A stretch of DNA of 6,785 bases from positions 1-6,785 of the forward strand of contig JAABSK010000154.1 of assembly GCA_011390435.1 (NCBI GenBank). Direction: 5' to 3'. The position numbers and the translations under genes were made by a program. The number at the start of each line of letters is the position of its first letter. The first letter of the stretch is position 1. This stretch comes from Desulfobacteraceae bacterium. Lineage in GTDB: Bacteria > Desulfobacterota > Desulfobacteria > Desulfobacterales > Desulfobacteraceae. Positions 1 through 5,766 of the stretch are shown here, one piece after another. Under the pieces are notes generated by a model that was given only the letters and a program-made list of their open reading frames with translations, did no database searches and was not told the origin of the DNA.

Positions 1-381
1 CTTGCCTGTCTGTTCCGCCATGGCTGTGTAATCATACCTGAACTTGCTGGGATCCTGATACGATATCTGAAAGCGTCTGGCAACATTCACCGCATAGTCT
101 GCAATCCGCTCCAGATCATTATTGATCTTAATTACTGCAATAAAAAACCGCAAATCAGTGGCAACCGGCTGATGCAGTGCCAGGATCTTGAGACATTCTT
201 CTTCCACTTCAATTTCACGCTCATCCACCTGATAGTCTGTGCGGATAATCTCTTTTGCCAGTTCGATATCCTCTTCCTTGATGGCATGCATGGCTTTTTT
301 TAAACGATCTTCCACCATTGCGCCAAGAGACAGGATCTCTTTTTTAATTTTCTGAATTTCTCTTTGCAGATGCACTGCCAT
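1..381 (-). CDS. phoU: PhoU-family phosphate signalling regulator (N-terminal 127 residues, runs off window)
   Basis: The reading frame is open from an ATG at 381 to the window edge and gives 127 residues. It begins MAVHLQREIQKIKKEIL and is highly helical and charged. Residues 76-96 contain the PhoU-domain core (DLRFFIAVIKINNDLERIADY), including the conserved DLR and the ExxxD metal-ligand pattern (E91, D95). PhoU proteins are usually about 220-235 residues with two such three-helix domains, so only the first domain is visible and the second lies outside. The start is supported by an AAGGAG Shine-Dalgarno about 6 nt upstream. PhoU is a cytoplasmic protein that links the Pst phosphate transporter to the PhoR/PhoB two-component system and represses the regulon when phosphate is plentiful. 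It has its own promoter and is separated from livF by a terminator, so it is not part of the transporter operon. Whether pst genes follow cannot be seen. Confidence 0.93.
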   Translation of the reverse strand, partial: MAVHLQREIQKIKKEILSLGAMVEDRLKKAMHAIKEEDIELAKEIIRTDYQVDEREIEVEEECLKILALHQPVATDLRFFIAVIKINNDLERIADYAVNVARRFQISYQDPSKFRYDYTAMAEQTGK

Positions 382-436
382 GGCCACTCCTTTTTTTAAA
401 CCGTCACTGAAACAAAAAAAGGGTACGATAGAACTG

Positions 437-454
437 TTAGAATCCGATTAGAAT
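437..454 (-). repeat. Two 7-bp direct repeats with an 11-bp period at the phoU transcription start
   Basis: TTAGAAT occurs on the plus strand at 437-443 and 448-454 (ATTCTAA on the coding strand), separated by 4 bp. An 11-bp period of 7-bp direct repeats is the architecture bound by tandem dimers of PhoB/OmpR-type regulators. The repeat sequence is not the enterobacterial Pho box (CTGTCAT). It overlaps the -10 box and predicted start, so any bound protein would be expected to repress. The repeat is seen directly; its regulatory role is inference. Confidence 0.35.
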
Positions 455-480
455 ATAGTTACGGACCAATTAAATTACAA
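452..480 (-). promoter_or_regulatory. Candidate sigma70-type promoter of phoU
   Basis: On the minus strand, TTGTAA (480-475) is followed after exactly 17 bp by TATATT (457-452). These match the consensus hexamers at 4/6 and 5/6 positions. The -35 box directly abuts the T-run of the upstream operon terminator, so transcription of phoU would restart just after the transporter transcript ends. The predicted start near 445 leaves a leader of about 65 nt. Confidence 0.5.
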
Positions 481-542
481 TAAAAAAGGGGCAGACATTT
501 TCCCAAAACCCTGCAAAGGATTTCAGAATCTGTCCGCCCCTT
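481..542 (-). terminator. Rho-independent terminator of the liv operon
   Basis: Arms at 486-497 and 531-542 pair over 12 positions with one mismatch (AAGGGGCAGACA against TGTCCGCCCCTT). On the minus strand the stem is followed by TTTTTT (487-482). It begins 25 nt after the livF stop codon. The 33-nt loop is longer than usual but can form small internal pairs. Confidence 0.75.
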
Positions 543-567
543 GAAACTTCAGAATACCGCAGTCACA

Positions 568-1278
568 TCAGGCGCCGATATACGCCCGCTTGACCTTTTC
601 ATCGTTTTTCAGATCCTTGCACAATCCATCAAGAACACATTTGCCGCTTTCCAGAACATACCCCCGTTCTGTGATGTTCAAGGCCATGTTGGCATTTTGT
701 TCAGATAAAAAGATGGTGGTGTCCATCTCATGATTAATAGTGGAGATCACCTCTGCAATCTGTTTAACGATTAACGGCGCCAGCCCCACGGATGGCTCAT
801 CCAGCAGCAGCATACTCGGCTCACTCATCAGGGCCCGGCCGATTGCCAGCATCTGCTGCTCTCCTCCGCTGAAGGTTCCGGCCAGCTGATTGGTCCGTTC
901 TTTCAAAATGGGAAAATACTCATACACCCGTTCCAGGTTTCGCTTGATCCTGACATTGTTTCCCCTCAGGGGATACGCACCCATCAACAGATTTTTTTTC
1001 ACAGACAGCTCAGGAAAAAGCTGACGGCCCTGGGGGCATAAAACCATTCCAAGGTTTACAATTTTATGCACCGGCAGCCTGTTGATCACAACACCATTGA
1101 ACTCGATTTCTCCTGCAGCCGGTTTGAGAACACCGGCAATCGTGCGGAACAGGGTTGTCTTTCCTGCACCATTGCTGCCCAGGAGGGTAACGAACTCGCC
1201 TTTTTTGATATTCAGGGAAACATCCTGAATAATATGCAAATCACCAATATCCGTATAGATCTGTTTCAGTTTAAGCAT
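568..1278 (-). CDS. livF: HAAT-type ABC importer ATPase, LivF family
   Basis: This 236-residue cytoplasmic nucleotide-binding subunit is of normal LivF length. Visible motifs are Walker A GSNGAGKTT (34-42), Q-loop Q83, signature FSGGE (136-140), Walker B MLLLDEP (156-162) with catalytic Glu161, and SEQNA at 192-196. The H-loop position is Gln194, as I recall for LivF proteins in general, rather than His. LivF pairs with LivG beneath the LivH/LivM channel and powers uptake. I chose the ATG at 1278 because GGGAGGTGA lies 4 nt upstream and the protein starts as LivF proteins do (MLKLKQIYT). An in-frame ATG at 1305 would add nine unlikely residues. The start overlaps the livG stop by 8 bp (ATGCTTAA), which suggests translational coupling. 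It is the last gene of the operon, with a terminator downstream. Confidence 0.95.
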   Translation of the reverse strand: MLKLKQIYTDIGDLHIIQDVSLNIKKGEFVTLLGSNGAGKTTLFRTIAGVLKPAAGEIEFNGVVINRLPVHKIVNLGMVLCPQGRQLFPELSVKKNLLMGAYPLRGNNVRIKRNLERVYEYFPILKERTNQLAGTFSGGEQQMLAIGRALMSEPSMLLLDEPSVGLAPLIVKQIAEVISTINHEMDTTIFLSEQNANMALNITERGYVLESGKCVLDGLCKDLKNDEKVKRAYIGA

Positions 1279-2035
1279 CAATCTCACCTCCCAAGTACGC
1301 CTCAATCACTGCTGGATTCACCTTGATCTCTTCTGGCGGTCCGTCTGCAATCTTCTGACCGTAATTCAACACAACAATGCGGTCTGCAAGATCCATGATC
1401 ATCTGCATTTTGTGTTCAATCACACAAACCGTGATCCCTTGTTCATCGCGGATCTTTCGAATAAGCTCGGTGATCCGGTCTGTTTCTTCCTGGATCAGGC
1501 CGCCGGTGGGTTCATCCAGAAGCAGCAGTTCAGGCCGGCACACAATGCCGACGCCGATGGCCAGCCGTTTCTGCTCTTCCTGAGACAATGTGGGGATGAA
1601 ATATTCAGCTTTTTTTGAAAGCCCCAAAAATTCAAGTACTTCCATCGCACGCAAAAACGCTTCTGTCTGATAATTTTTCCAGGCTGGTGTGTGAAACAGG
1701 GTATTCCAGAACCCAACCTTGGTTCGCCATTTGTAGGCAATCATCAAGTTGTCGATCACCCGGAGCTGATCAAACAGACTGGTGGTCTGAAAGGTTCTGG
1801 CCACTCCGTGGGTGACAACCCGGTAGGGTTTCATCCCGGTGATATCTTTGCCGTTGATCATCACGGTTCCTGAAGTGGGTTTCAGGGTACCGGTCACCAG
1901 ATTGAAGGCAGTTGATTTTCCCGCACCGTTCGGGCCGATAATAGCCAGTATTTGTCCTTTGGCGATCTCAAAGCTCAAGTCTTTGACTGCAACGAGCCCG
2001 CCAAACTTTTTGGTAACAGATTTAACTTGAAGCAT
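1271..2035 (-). CDS. livG: HAAT-type ABC importer ATPase, LivG family, with degenerate signature motif
   Basis: This 254-residue cytoplasmic ATPase is the partner of LivF. It shows Walker A GPNGAGKST (34-42), the LivG-typical RTFQ with Q-loop Gln83, Walker B LLLLDEPTGGL (170-180) with Glu175, and the H-loop in CVIEHKM with a normal His. The aromatic segment at about 101-122 is typical of LivG. The odd point is the ABC signature: residues 150-157 read LSQEEQKR where LivG proteins normally have LSYGQQRR, so the near-invariant second glycine is Glu153. The frame is otherwise intact, which argues against sequencing error. The start at 2035 (MLQVKSVTKKFGG) is preceded by GGAGGG. An upstream in-frame ATG at 2071 is less likely. 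The gene overlaps the end of livM by 14 bp. Confidence 0.94.
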   Translation of the reverse strand: MLQVKSVTKKFGGLVAVKDLSFEIAKGQILAIIGPNGAGKSTAFNLVTGTLKPTSGTVMINGKDITGMKPYRVVTHGVARTFQTTSLFDQLRVIDNLMIAYKWRTKVGFWNTLFHTPAWKNYQTEAFLRAMEVLEFLGLSKKAEYFIPTLSQEEQKRLAIGVGIVCRPELLLLDEPTGGLIQEETDRITELIRKIRDEQGITVCVIEHKMQMIMDLADRIVVLNYGQKIADGPPEEIKVNPAVIEAYLGGEIDA

Positions 2036-3026
2036 TTGAGCCCTCCGAAACCCTGGCATTGCGCCAGGCAATAATTTTCTGATTCAGCGTCCGCAATCCC
2101 CCGGCAAACCCCATGGGGAACCAGATGATCACAACAACCAGCAGCGCACCAAAAATCAACATCCGGTAATTTCCCATGAACTGAAGCACTTCCATGAGAA
2201 TGGGAATGGCAAACGCCCCCACAACAGCACCAGGCATCGTCGCCATGCCACCCAGGATCAGAAAAATCAAAAAATTGAAGGTCATCATGTGACTGATCGC
2301 ACTTGGGCTGACCGCGCCGATAATTGAAACATAAATTCCACCGGCCATGCCGGCGATGAAATTGGCAGTTGTGAATGAAATCATCTTTGTGGCAAACGTA
2401 TTGATCCCCACGGCATCTGCCAGGGGTTCATTGTTTCGGATGGCCATGAAACTTAAGCCGAAAACTGAATAAACAATGCGGTGAATGACAAAAAGGGTCA
2501 GCAGCAGAAAAAACAGCACCATATAATACTGGGCTGGCTGGCTGTAAAACTCCAGTGTTCCCAGAAACGGGATTGGAATCGGTGATGGTCGGTCAAGACC
2601 GAAGATGCCGTTGTGTCCACCGGTAAGCTCAATCCAGTTGCCGGCAACAATCCAGAGAATCACACCAAAACACAAGGTGACAATGGCAAAATAATGGCCT
2701 TTGGTCCGAAAGGCAAGCAACCCCACCAGAAAACCGATAAAGGCAGTAATGCATGCAGAAATCGGCAATGCCAGCCAGAAGGAGACCCCGGCTTTTGTCA
2801 TGATGCCCACGCCGTAGGCGCCGATCCCGAAAAATGCACCATGGGCAAGGGATGCCTGACCAGTGAACCCGATAATCAGGTTCATGGCCGATGTTGCAAT
2901 GGCGAACAGAACACTCATGATCACAATCTGGAACATGTAGGAGTCCGGTACATACAAGGGCAGAAACAGTGCCAGAATAAAAAGTGCCAGATAAAACAGC
3001 TTGGTATGAATCGGTTTCGTGAACAT
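2022..3026 (-). CDS. livM: HAAT-type ABC importer permease, LivM family
   Basis: This 334-residue inner-membrane protein is built mostly of hydrophobic segments (the first at about 10-27, then 31-52, and so on), which fits the BPD_transp_2 permease family. Family hallmarks are GFTGQASLAHGAFFGIGAY starting at residue 53, GGHNGIFGL (136-144), the cytoplasmic coupling-helix region FMAIRNNEPLADAVGIN, and LGGMATMPGAVVGA near the C-terminus. It forms the translocation channel with LivH, contacting LivG/LivF through the coupling helix. The ATG at 3026 has a GGAGGG Shine-Dalgarno that lies inside the last codons of livH, only 3 bp after the livH stop, so the two permeases are probably translationally coupled. 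The C-terminal tail after the last membrane segment is short and polar. Confidence 0.94.
   Translation of the reverse strand: MFTKPIHTKLFYLALFILALFLPLYVPDSYMFQIVIMSVLFAIATSAMNLIIGFTGQASLAHGAFFGIGAYGVGIMTKAGVSFWLALPISACITAFIGFLVGLLAFRTKGHYFAIVTLCFGVILWIVAGNWIELTGGHNGIFGLDRPSPIPIPFLGTLEFYSQPAQYYMVLFFLLLTLFVIHRIVYSVFGLSFMAIRNNEPLADAVGINTFATKMISFTTANFIAGMAGGIYVSIIGAVSPSAISHMMTFNFLIFLILGGMATMPGAVVGAFAIPILMEVLQFMGNYRMLIFGALLVVVIIWFPMGFAGGLRTLNQKIIAWRNARVSEGSNASS
2052..2068 (-). repeat. Short hairpin just upstream of the livG ribosome-binding site
   Basis: CCTGGC and GCCAGG pair perfectly around a 5-nt spacer, inside the 3' end of livM. On the mRNA the stem ends about 5 nt before the GGAGGG site of livG. 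It could shape ribosome access or coupling, but a 6-bp stem in coding DNA may also be chance. Confidence 0.3.
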
Positions 3027-3029
3027 GCG

Positions 3030-3893
3030 TTAGCCCTCCTGCTTGCCGAATAATCCGGTTGGTTTGATAGACAAAATGAGAATGAGTGCGCCAAAAGCAA
3101 AAACATCCTTATATTCTGCAGAGACATACCCGCCACCAAGGGATTCGATCAGCCCAAGCAGGTATCCGCCGATAATCGCCCCGGGAATACTGCCCATTCC
3201 ACCCAGGATGACAATGATAAACGCCTTCATTCCCAGAATGGCGCCCATGGCAGGAGACAAAATAAAAATCGGAGAAAGAAAACTGGCTGCCACAGCTGCT
3301 GTGGCAGAAGAGATAAAAAAGGTCATTGATGACACCCGGTTCACATTGATACCCGTCAGCATGGCCCCTTCCCGGTTCTGGGCCACAGCCTCAATGGTTG
3401 TTCCGGTTGTTGTTTTTTTCAAAAACAGATGCAGCAGAACAATGAGCACCACAGCACCGCCGATCACCAGCAGCCGCTGGGCATCCATGATAATGCCGAA
3501 TACATTGAAGATCTGGGGATGGGGGTTGGGAATACGGATGCCCTGCGGACCCCACACCACCAGTGCCAGGGATTCAAGAAACAAAAGGGCGCCAATTGCT
3601 GCGATAAATGCATTGATATGGGGTTGATCGTTTAACGGACGGTAAATCATCCGCTCCATAAAGACACCGACAAACCCCAGAACAATCATGGAAAGCAGCA
3701 GACTTCCCCAGTATCCGACTCCGAGATTGTTGATAAAAAAATAGGTAATATAGCCGCCCAGCATATACAGATGGCCATGGGCAAAGTTCGGGATGTTGAG
3801 AATCCCCATGACCAGTGTCAGACCCAGCGCAACAATGGCGTAGGTGCTGCCGAACATGATACCGTTAAATAACTGTTGCAGGAATAGTTCCAT
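3030..3893 (-). CDS. livH: HAAT-type ABC importer permease, LivH family
   Basis: This 287-residue polytopic inner-membrane protein is the usual length for LivH. The N-terminus MELFLQQLFNGIMFGSTYAI is characteristic, followed by LVMGILNIPNFAHGHLYMLGGY (about 27-48), ERMIYRPL (80-87), the coupling-helix region EAVAQNREGAMLTGINV, and LGGMGSIPGAIIGGYLLGLIES towards the C-terminus, ending KPTGLFGKQEG. It pairs with LivM to form the channel that receives substrate from the LivJ-type binding protein. The ATG at 3893 has GAGGTGAG upstream at 5-nt spacing. It is the first gene after the intercistronic hairpin and begins the tightly packed block livH-livM-livG-livF. An unusually long perfect palindrome lies within the coding region at 3287-3307. 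Confidence 0.95.
   Translation of the reverse strand: MELFLQQLFNGIMFGSTYAIVALGLTLVMGILNIPNFAHGHLYMLGGYITYFFINNLGVGYWGSLLLSMIVLGFVGVFMERMIYRPLNDQPHINAFIAAIGALLFLESLALVVWGPQGIRIPNPHPQIFNVFGIIMDAQRLLVIGGAVVLIVLLHLFLKKTTTGTTIEAVAQNREGAMLTGINVNRVSSMTFFISSATAAVAASFLSPIFILSPAMGAILGMKAFIIVILGGMGSIPGAIIGGYLLGLIESLGGGYVSAEYKDVFAFGALILILSIKPTGLFGKQEG
3287..3307. repeat. 21-bp perfect palindrome (10+1+10) inside livH
   Basis: CTGCCACAGC (3287-3296) and GCTGTGGCAG (3298-3307) are exact reverse complements around a single T. The stretch encodes a run rich in small residues (SATAAVAAS). It could form a cruciform or mRNA stem, though alternating GCA/GCC/GCT alanine codons make such symmetry easier to reach by chance. 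Confidence 0.6.
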
Positions 3894-4026
3894 TGATACT
3901 CACCTCATTTCGTATCCTAAATCATATCATTGGTTGGTAAACCACTCTGGTACCGTACTTGTAGCGAGGTGCAAGACGCGCTCAGCAACACCGCAACAAC
4001 GGGCCGGTCAAACCGCTGCCAAACTG
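3894..4026 (-). other. livJ-livH intergenic leader with GC-rich segment and weak promoter candidate
   Basis: No gene is apparent here. Bases 3951-4020 are about 61% GC, against about 40% in 3901-3950. TGGTT/AACCA can form a small stem at 3931-3944. On the minus strand TGATATGAT (3929-3921) resembles an extended -10 element, but no good -35 accompanies it at 17-18 bp, so a separate livH promoter is only weakly supported. The livH ribosome-binding site occupies the low-coordinate end. Confidence 0.3.
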
Positions 4027-4071
4027 AAAAACAGGCCTGCCTGGTATCCTTTATCAAAGGGCCAGGCAGGC
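4027..4071 (-). terminator. Intercistronic hairpin with T-run between livJ and livH (partial terminator or mRNA stabiliser)
   Basis: GCCTGCCTGG (4035-4044) and CCAGGCAGGC (4062-4071) form a perfect 10-bp stem. Inside it CCTTT (4048-4052) and AAAGG (4056-4060) add 5 bp around ATC. On the minus strand the stem is followed by CTG and TTTTT (4031-4027). It starts 17 nt after the livJ stop. No convincing promoter follows, so read-through into livH is probably needed. Such hairpins commonly let the periplasmic binding protein be made in excess over membrane subunits. Confidence 0.65.
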
Positions 4072-4087
4072 AAAAAACGGTGAACGT

Positions 4088-5359
4088 CTATTTGGCATAT
4101 CCTTCCAGCGGAATTTTTACACTGATGGCACCCCGCTCAGGGATACTTTTGACAACAGCATCAAAATCAGCGTCAGACTTGGTCCACCAGATGCTCTGGA
4201 TCGGCGGGCCGTACTTACCGTCTTCAATAACCTGGATGGTTCCGGGAACAATCAGCCGGGTTTCCTGAATGCCTGCGTAATGGATGGGATTAATATTGAC
4301 ATCCATGGGCAGAATTTTGCCAAATGCCGCTTTGATGGCTGCGATATCATCCACAGTTCCGGCAGCTTCAATGGCACCGGCCAGCATGCGCATGGCAGAA
4401 TAATTCAGGATGTTTTCAGATGTTGCCACCCGGCCGTAATCCCGTTTATAGCGATCAATAAATTCCTGCATGAGATCTTTTGGTCCAATGTCCAATACCC
4501 TTGCAACGCCAAGAACATTGTTCATTTTGGACAGATCACCATTGAATCCGACATCAGCAATATAGTTCATTTTGGCCTGGTCAACCAGAATGAAGCCTCC
4601 GGTAAAGCCAAGATTTCTGGCCTGTTCAATGACCAACCCTGTGGTTTCGGAAGGGCCGCCGATGAGCATAAATTCCGGTTTGGTGGCCAGGGCGGCACTC
4701 AACTGAGCGGAAAAATCTGTTTCAGTGTAATAGTTGGCAGGTTTATCAGCAACAATTTCGCCGCCTTTTTCAATCCAGGCTTCTTTAAAAGCGTGTCGCC
4801 ATTCATCACCATAGGCGCCAAGGGTAACGACCATGGCTCCTTTTCTCCAGCCTTTGTCCCAGGCATATTCTACAAATGCAACAACATAGGCGGAAAATGG
4901 CGGGGGAATGGAAATGGTATTGGGATTTTGCATCTCGTCGATTTTGGGGGTGCTGGTGTAGGCCATCAAGAGGAATTCAGACCCTCTCTGCTGGTTGACC
5001 TGCATCATGGGAGCCAATGTATTGAACACTGGATTAAAAATGAACCGGGCACCGTCTCTTGAGCGCAGACGTCTGGCATTGTTAACCGCAGCAGTCGGAT
5101 CAATGTGATCGTCATAGGTTTTCAGCTCAAAATCGTATGCTTTGCCATTAACAGAAATTCCGCCGGCGGCATTGATGTCCTGGATGGCCATTTCAAGACC
5201 GGCCACGTTATCCCGACCGTACTGTGCAGCAGGTCCGCTCAACGGTCCGGTAAACCCAACGACAACCGTGTCATTTTTGGCATAAGCGCCCGGGCAAAAA
5301 AGCCCTAAAGCCACTATCGCTGCGATTAAGGTTAAGGACAAATGTTTCAGTGTTTTCAT
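4088..5359 (-). CDS. livJ: Periplasmic substrate-binding protein of HAAT/branched-chain amino-acid ABC importer
   Basis: This 423-residue precursor has a Sec signal peptide: KTLKH, then a hydrophobic core LTLIAAIVALGLF, then an AYA cleavage motif after residue 27. Cys22 has no lipobox (GLFC), so a soluble periplasmic protein is expected. The mature start TVVVGFTGPLSGPAAQYGRD and the following AIQDINAAGGI match type-1 periplasmic binding proteins (Peripla_BP_6). It is longer than E. coli LivJ. In the ligand loop it reads FNPVFNTLAP rather than a Ser-rich segment, so the natural ligand may not be leucine/isoleucine/valine; related proteins bind amides, urea or aromatic compounds. The start at 5359 has the strong site AGGAGGGGG and yields the signal peptide at the N-terminus. 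The in-frame ATG at 5512 would bury it behind 51 residues. It is the first gene of the operon. Confidence 0.92.
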   Translation of the reverse strand: MKTLKHLSLTLIAAIVALGLFCPGAYAKNDTVVVGFTGPLSGPAAQYGRDNVAGLEMAIQDINAAGGISVNGKAYDFELKTYDDHIDPTAAVNNARRLRSRDGARFIFNPVFNTLAPMMQVNQQRGSEFLLMAYTSTPKIDEMQNPNTISIPPPFSAYVVAFVEYAWDKGWRKGAMVVTLGAYGDEWRHAFKEAWIEKGGEIVADKPANYYTETDFSAQLSAALATKPEFMLIGGPSETTGLVIEQARNLGFTGGFILVDQAKMNYIADVGFNGDLSKMNNVLGVARVLDIGPKDLMQEFIDRYKRDYGRVATSENILNYSAMRMLAGAIEAAGTVDDIAAIKAAFGKILPMDVNINPIHYAGIQETRLIVPGTIQVIEDGKYGPPIQSIWWTKSDADFDAVVKSIPERGAISVKIPLEGYAK

Positions 5360-5733
5360 TGCTTTCCCCCTCCTAGTTGTTATGGAACAATTAAGTAATC
5401 CAGACACCGCCGGCCAACCAGATGCTGGCCAGCGGGCCCAAGCTGTATTGGAAAAAACCTGCGACCGGCATGTGATCTTTGCACTGTCCGGGCAGGCGAT
5501 TTCCGAATTCAACTCTAAACGCTATATCACCCCTGTGCGGGGTTACTCACTTAGCTTAACTTAATTATGAGGGATCTCACATTGTGTGTTCCCTGTTTAA
5601 CAGGCGGCTGGGAATGCAACCAAAAAAAAGCCGGCCTGATATTTTTCTCCATTTTCAACACAGGATCATTCGTTTATGATCCCGGGAGCTGTGGAATGGG
5701 CTGTCAAGACGCTTTCCCATTCACGTGGAGCTG
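5360..5733 (-). other. Long predicted 5' leader of livJ
   Basis: This stretch holds no convincing standard gene. If transcription starts at the promoter at 5763-5734, the leader is about 368 nt. Structures in transcript order are: a 7-bp stem GGATCAT/ATGATCC (5682-5663); an uninterrupted T8 on the coding strand (5629-5622) after GGCCGGC with no clear stem; a palindrome CCTGTT-T-AACAGG (5604-5592); a stem ACCCC/GGGGT (5543-5529); the terminator-like hairpin (5496-5452); and GGCCA/TGGCC (5430-5412). A possible nine-codon reading frame GTG...TAA (5580-5551, MRSLIIKLS) has GGGA 9 nt upstream. No recognised riboswitch or T-box sequence was identified by eye. Confidence 0.4.
5452..5496 (-). terminator. 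Terminator-like hairpin in the livJ leader (possible attenuator)
   Basis: CCTGC (5458-5462) pairs with GCAGG (5492-5496), and CCGG (5465-5468) with CCGG (5488-5491), giving nine GC-rich pairs with a 2-nt bulge and a 19-nt loop. On the minus strand the stem is immediately followed by TTTTTT (5457-5452). It lies about 93 nt upstream of the livJ start codon, between the best promoter and the gene, so transcription would have to pass it. Confidence 0.5.
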
Positions 5734-5766
5734 ATCATAGGATGGAAAATCAAGTTTTGTCAAGAC
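5702..5766 (-). repeat. 9-bp direct repeat TGTCAAGAC flanking the livJ promoter
   Basis: Exact copies lie at 5702-5710 and 5758-5766, 56 bp apart. One covers the -35 box and is part of a dyad TTGTC-AA-GACAA (5757-5768). The other falls about 18-26 nt downstream of the predicted start. Two copies around one promoter resemble paired operator sites, although TTGACA itself contributes to the match. Confidence 0.4.
5734..5763 (-). promoter_or_regulatory. Strong sigma70-type promoter candidate for the liv operon
   Basis: On the minus strand a perfect TTGACA (5763-5758) is followed after 18 bp by TATGAT (5739-5734), 5/6 to consensus. The spacer is T-rich. It lies after the end of the upstream kinase gene and is the best promoter match in this gap. 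Confidence 0.65.

Noticed and set aside
437..480. Classical enterobacterial Pho box (CTGTCAT repeats) upstream of phoU
   Set aside because: The consensus is absent; only the geometry of a different repeat matches.
2613..3053. 146-codon plus-strand open frame opposite livM
   Set aside because: Antisense to a well-supported permease; no recognisable domain.
3043..3627. 194-codon plus-strand open frame opposite livH
   Set aside because: Shadow of the livH frame with no family motif; rich in Met, Pro and Ile from reversed membrane-protein codons.
4280..5062. 260-codon plus-strand open frame opposite livJ
   Set aside because: Antisense shadow of a clear coding gene; its Cys, Gly, Phe and His-rich composition is not protein-like and no domain is recognised.
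5294..5300. Lipoprotein signal (Cys22 of LivJ)
   Set aside because: Residues before the Cys are GLF, which is not a lipobox; the AYA site gives a normal signal peptidase I cut.
5360..5512. In-frame N-terminal extension of livJ to an ATG at 5512 (51 more residues)
   Set aside because: It would place the signal peptide in mid-protein and run through the leader terminator hairpin, while the ATG at 5359 has a strong AGGAGG site.
5382..5564. 60-codon plus-strand frame in the livJ leader
   Set aside because: No ribosome-binding site support, no recognised family, and it crosses the leader hairpins.
5622..5636. T8 tract after GGCCGGC on the minus strand as a second terminator
   Set aside because: GGCCGGC has no good upstream complementary arm, so no real stem forms before the T-run.
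5563..5659. Longer minus-strand leader frame starting ATG GAG AAA AAT at about 5652
   Set aside because: It ends at the same TAA as the nine-codon frame, but its ATG lacks a Shine-Dalgarno and the frame runs through a T8 tract.
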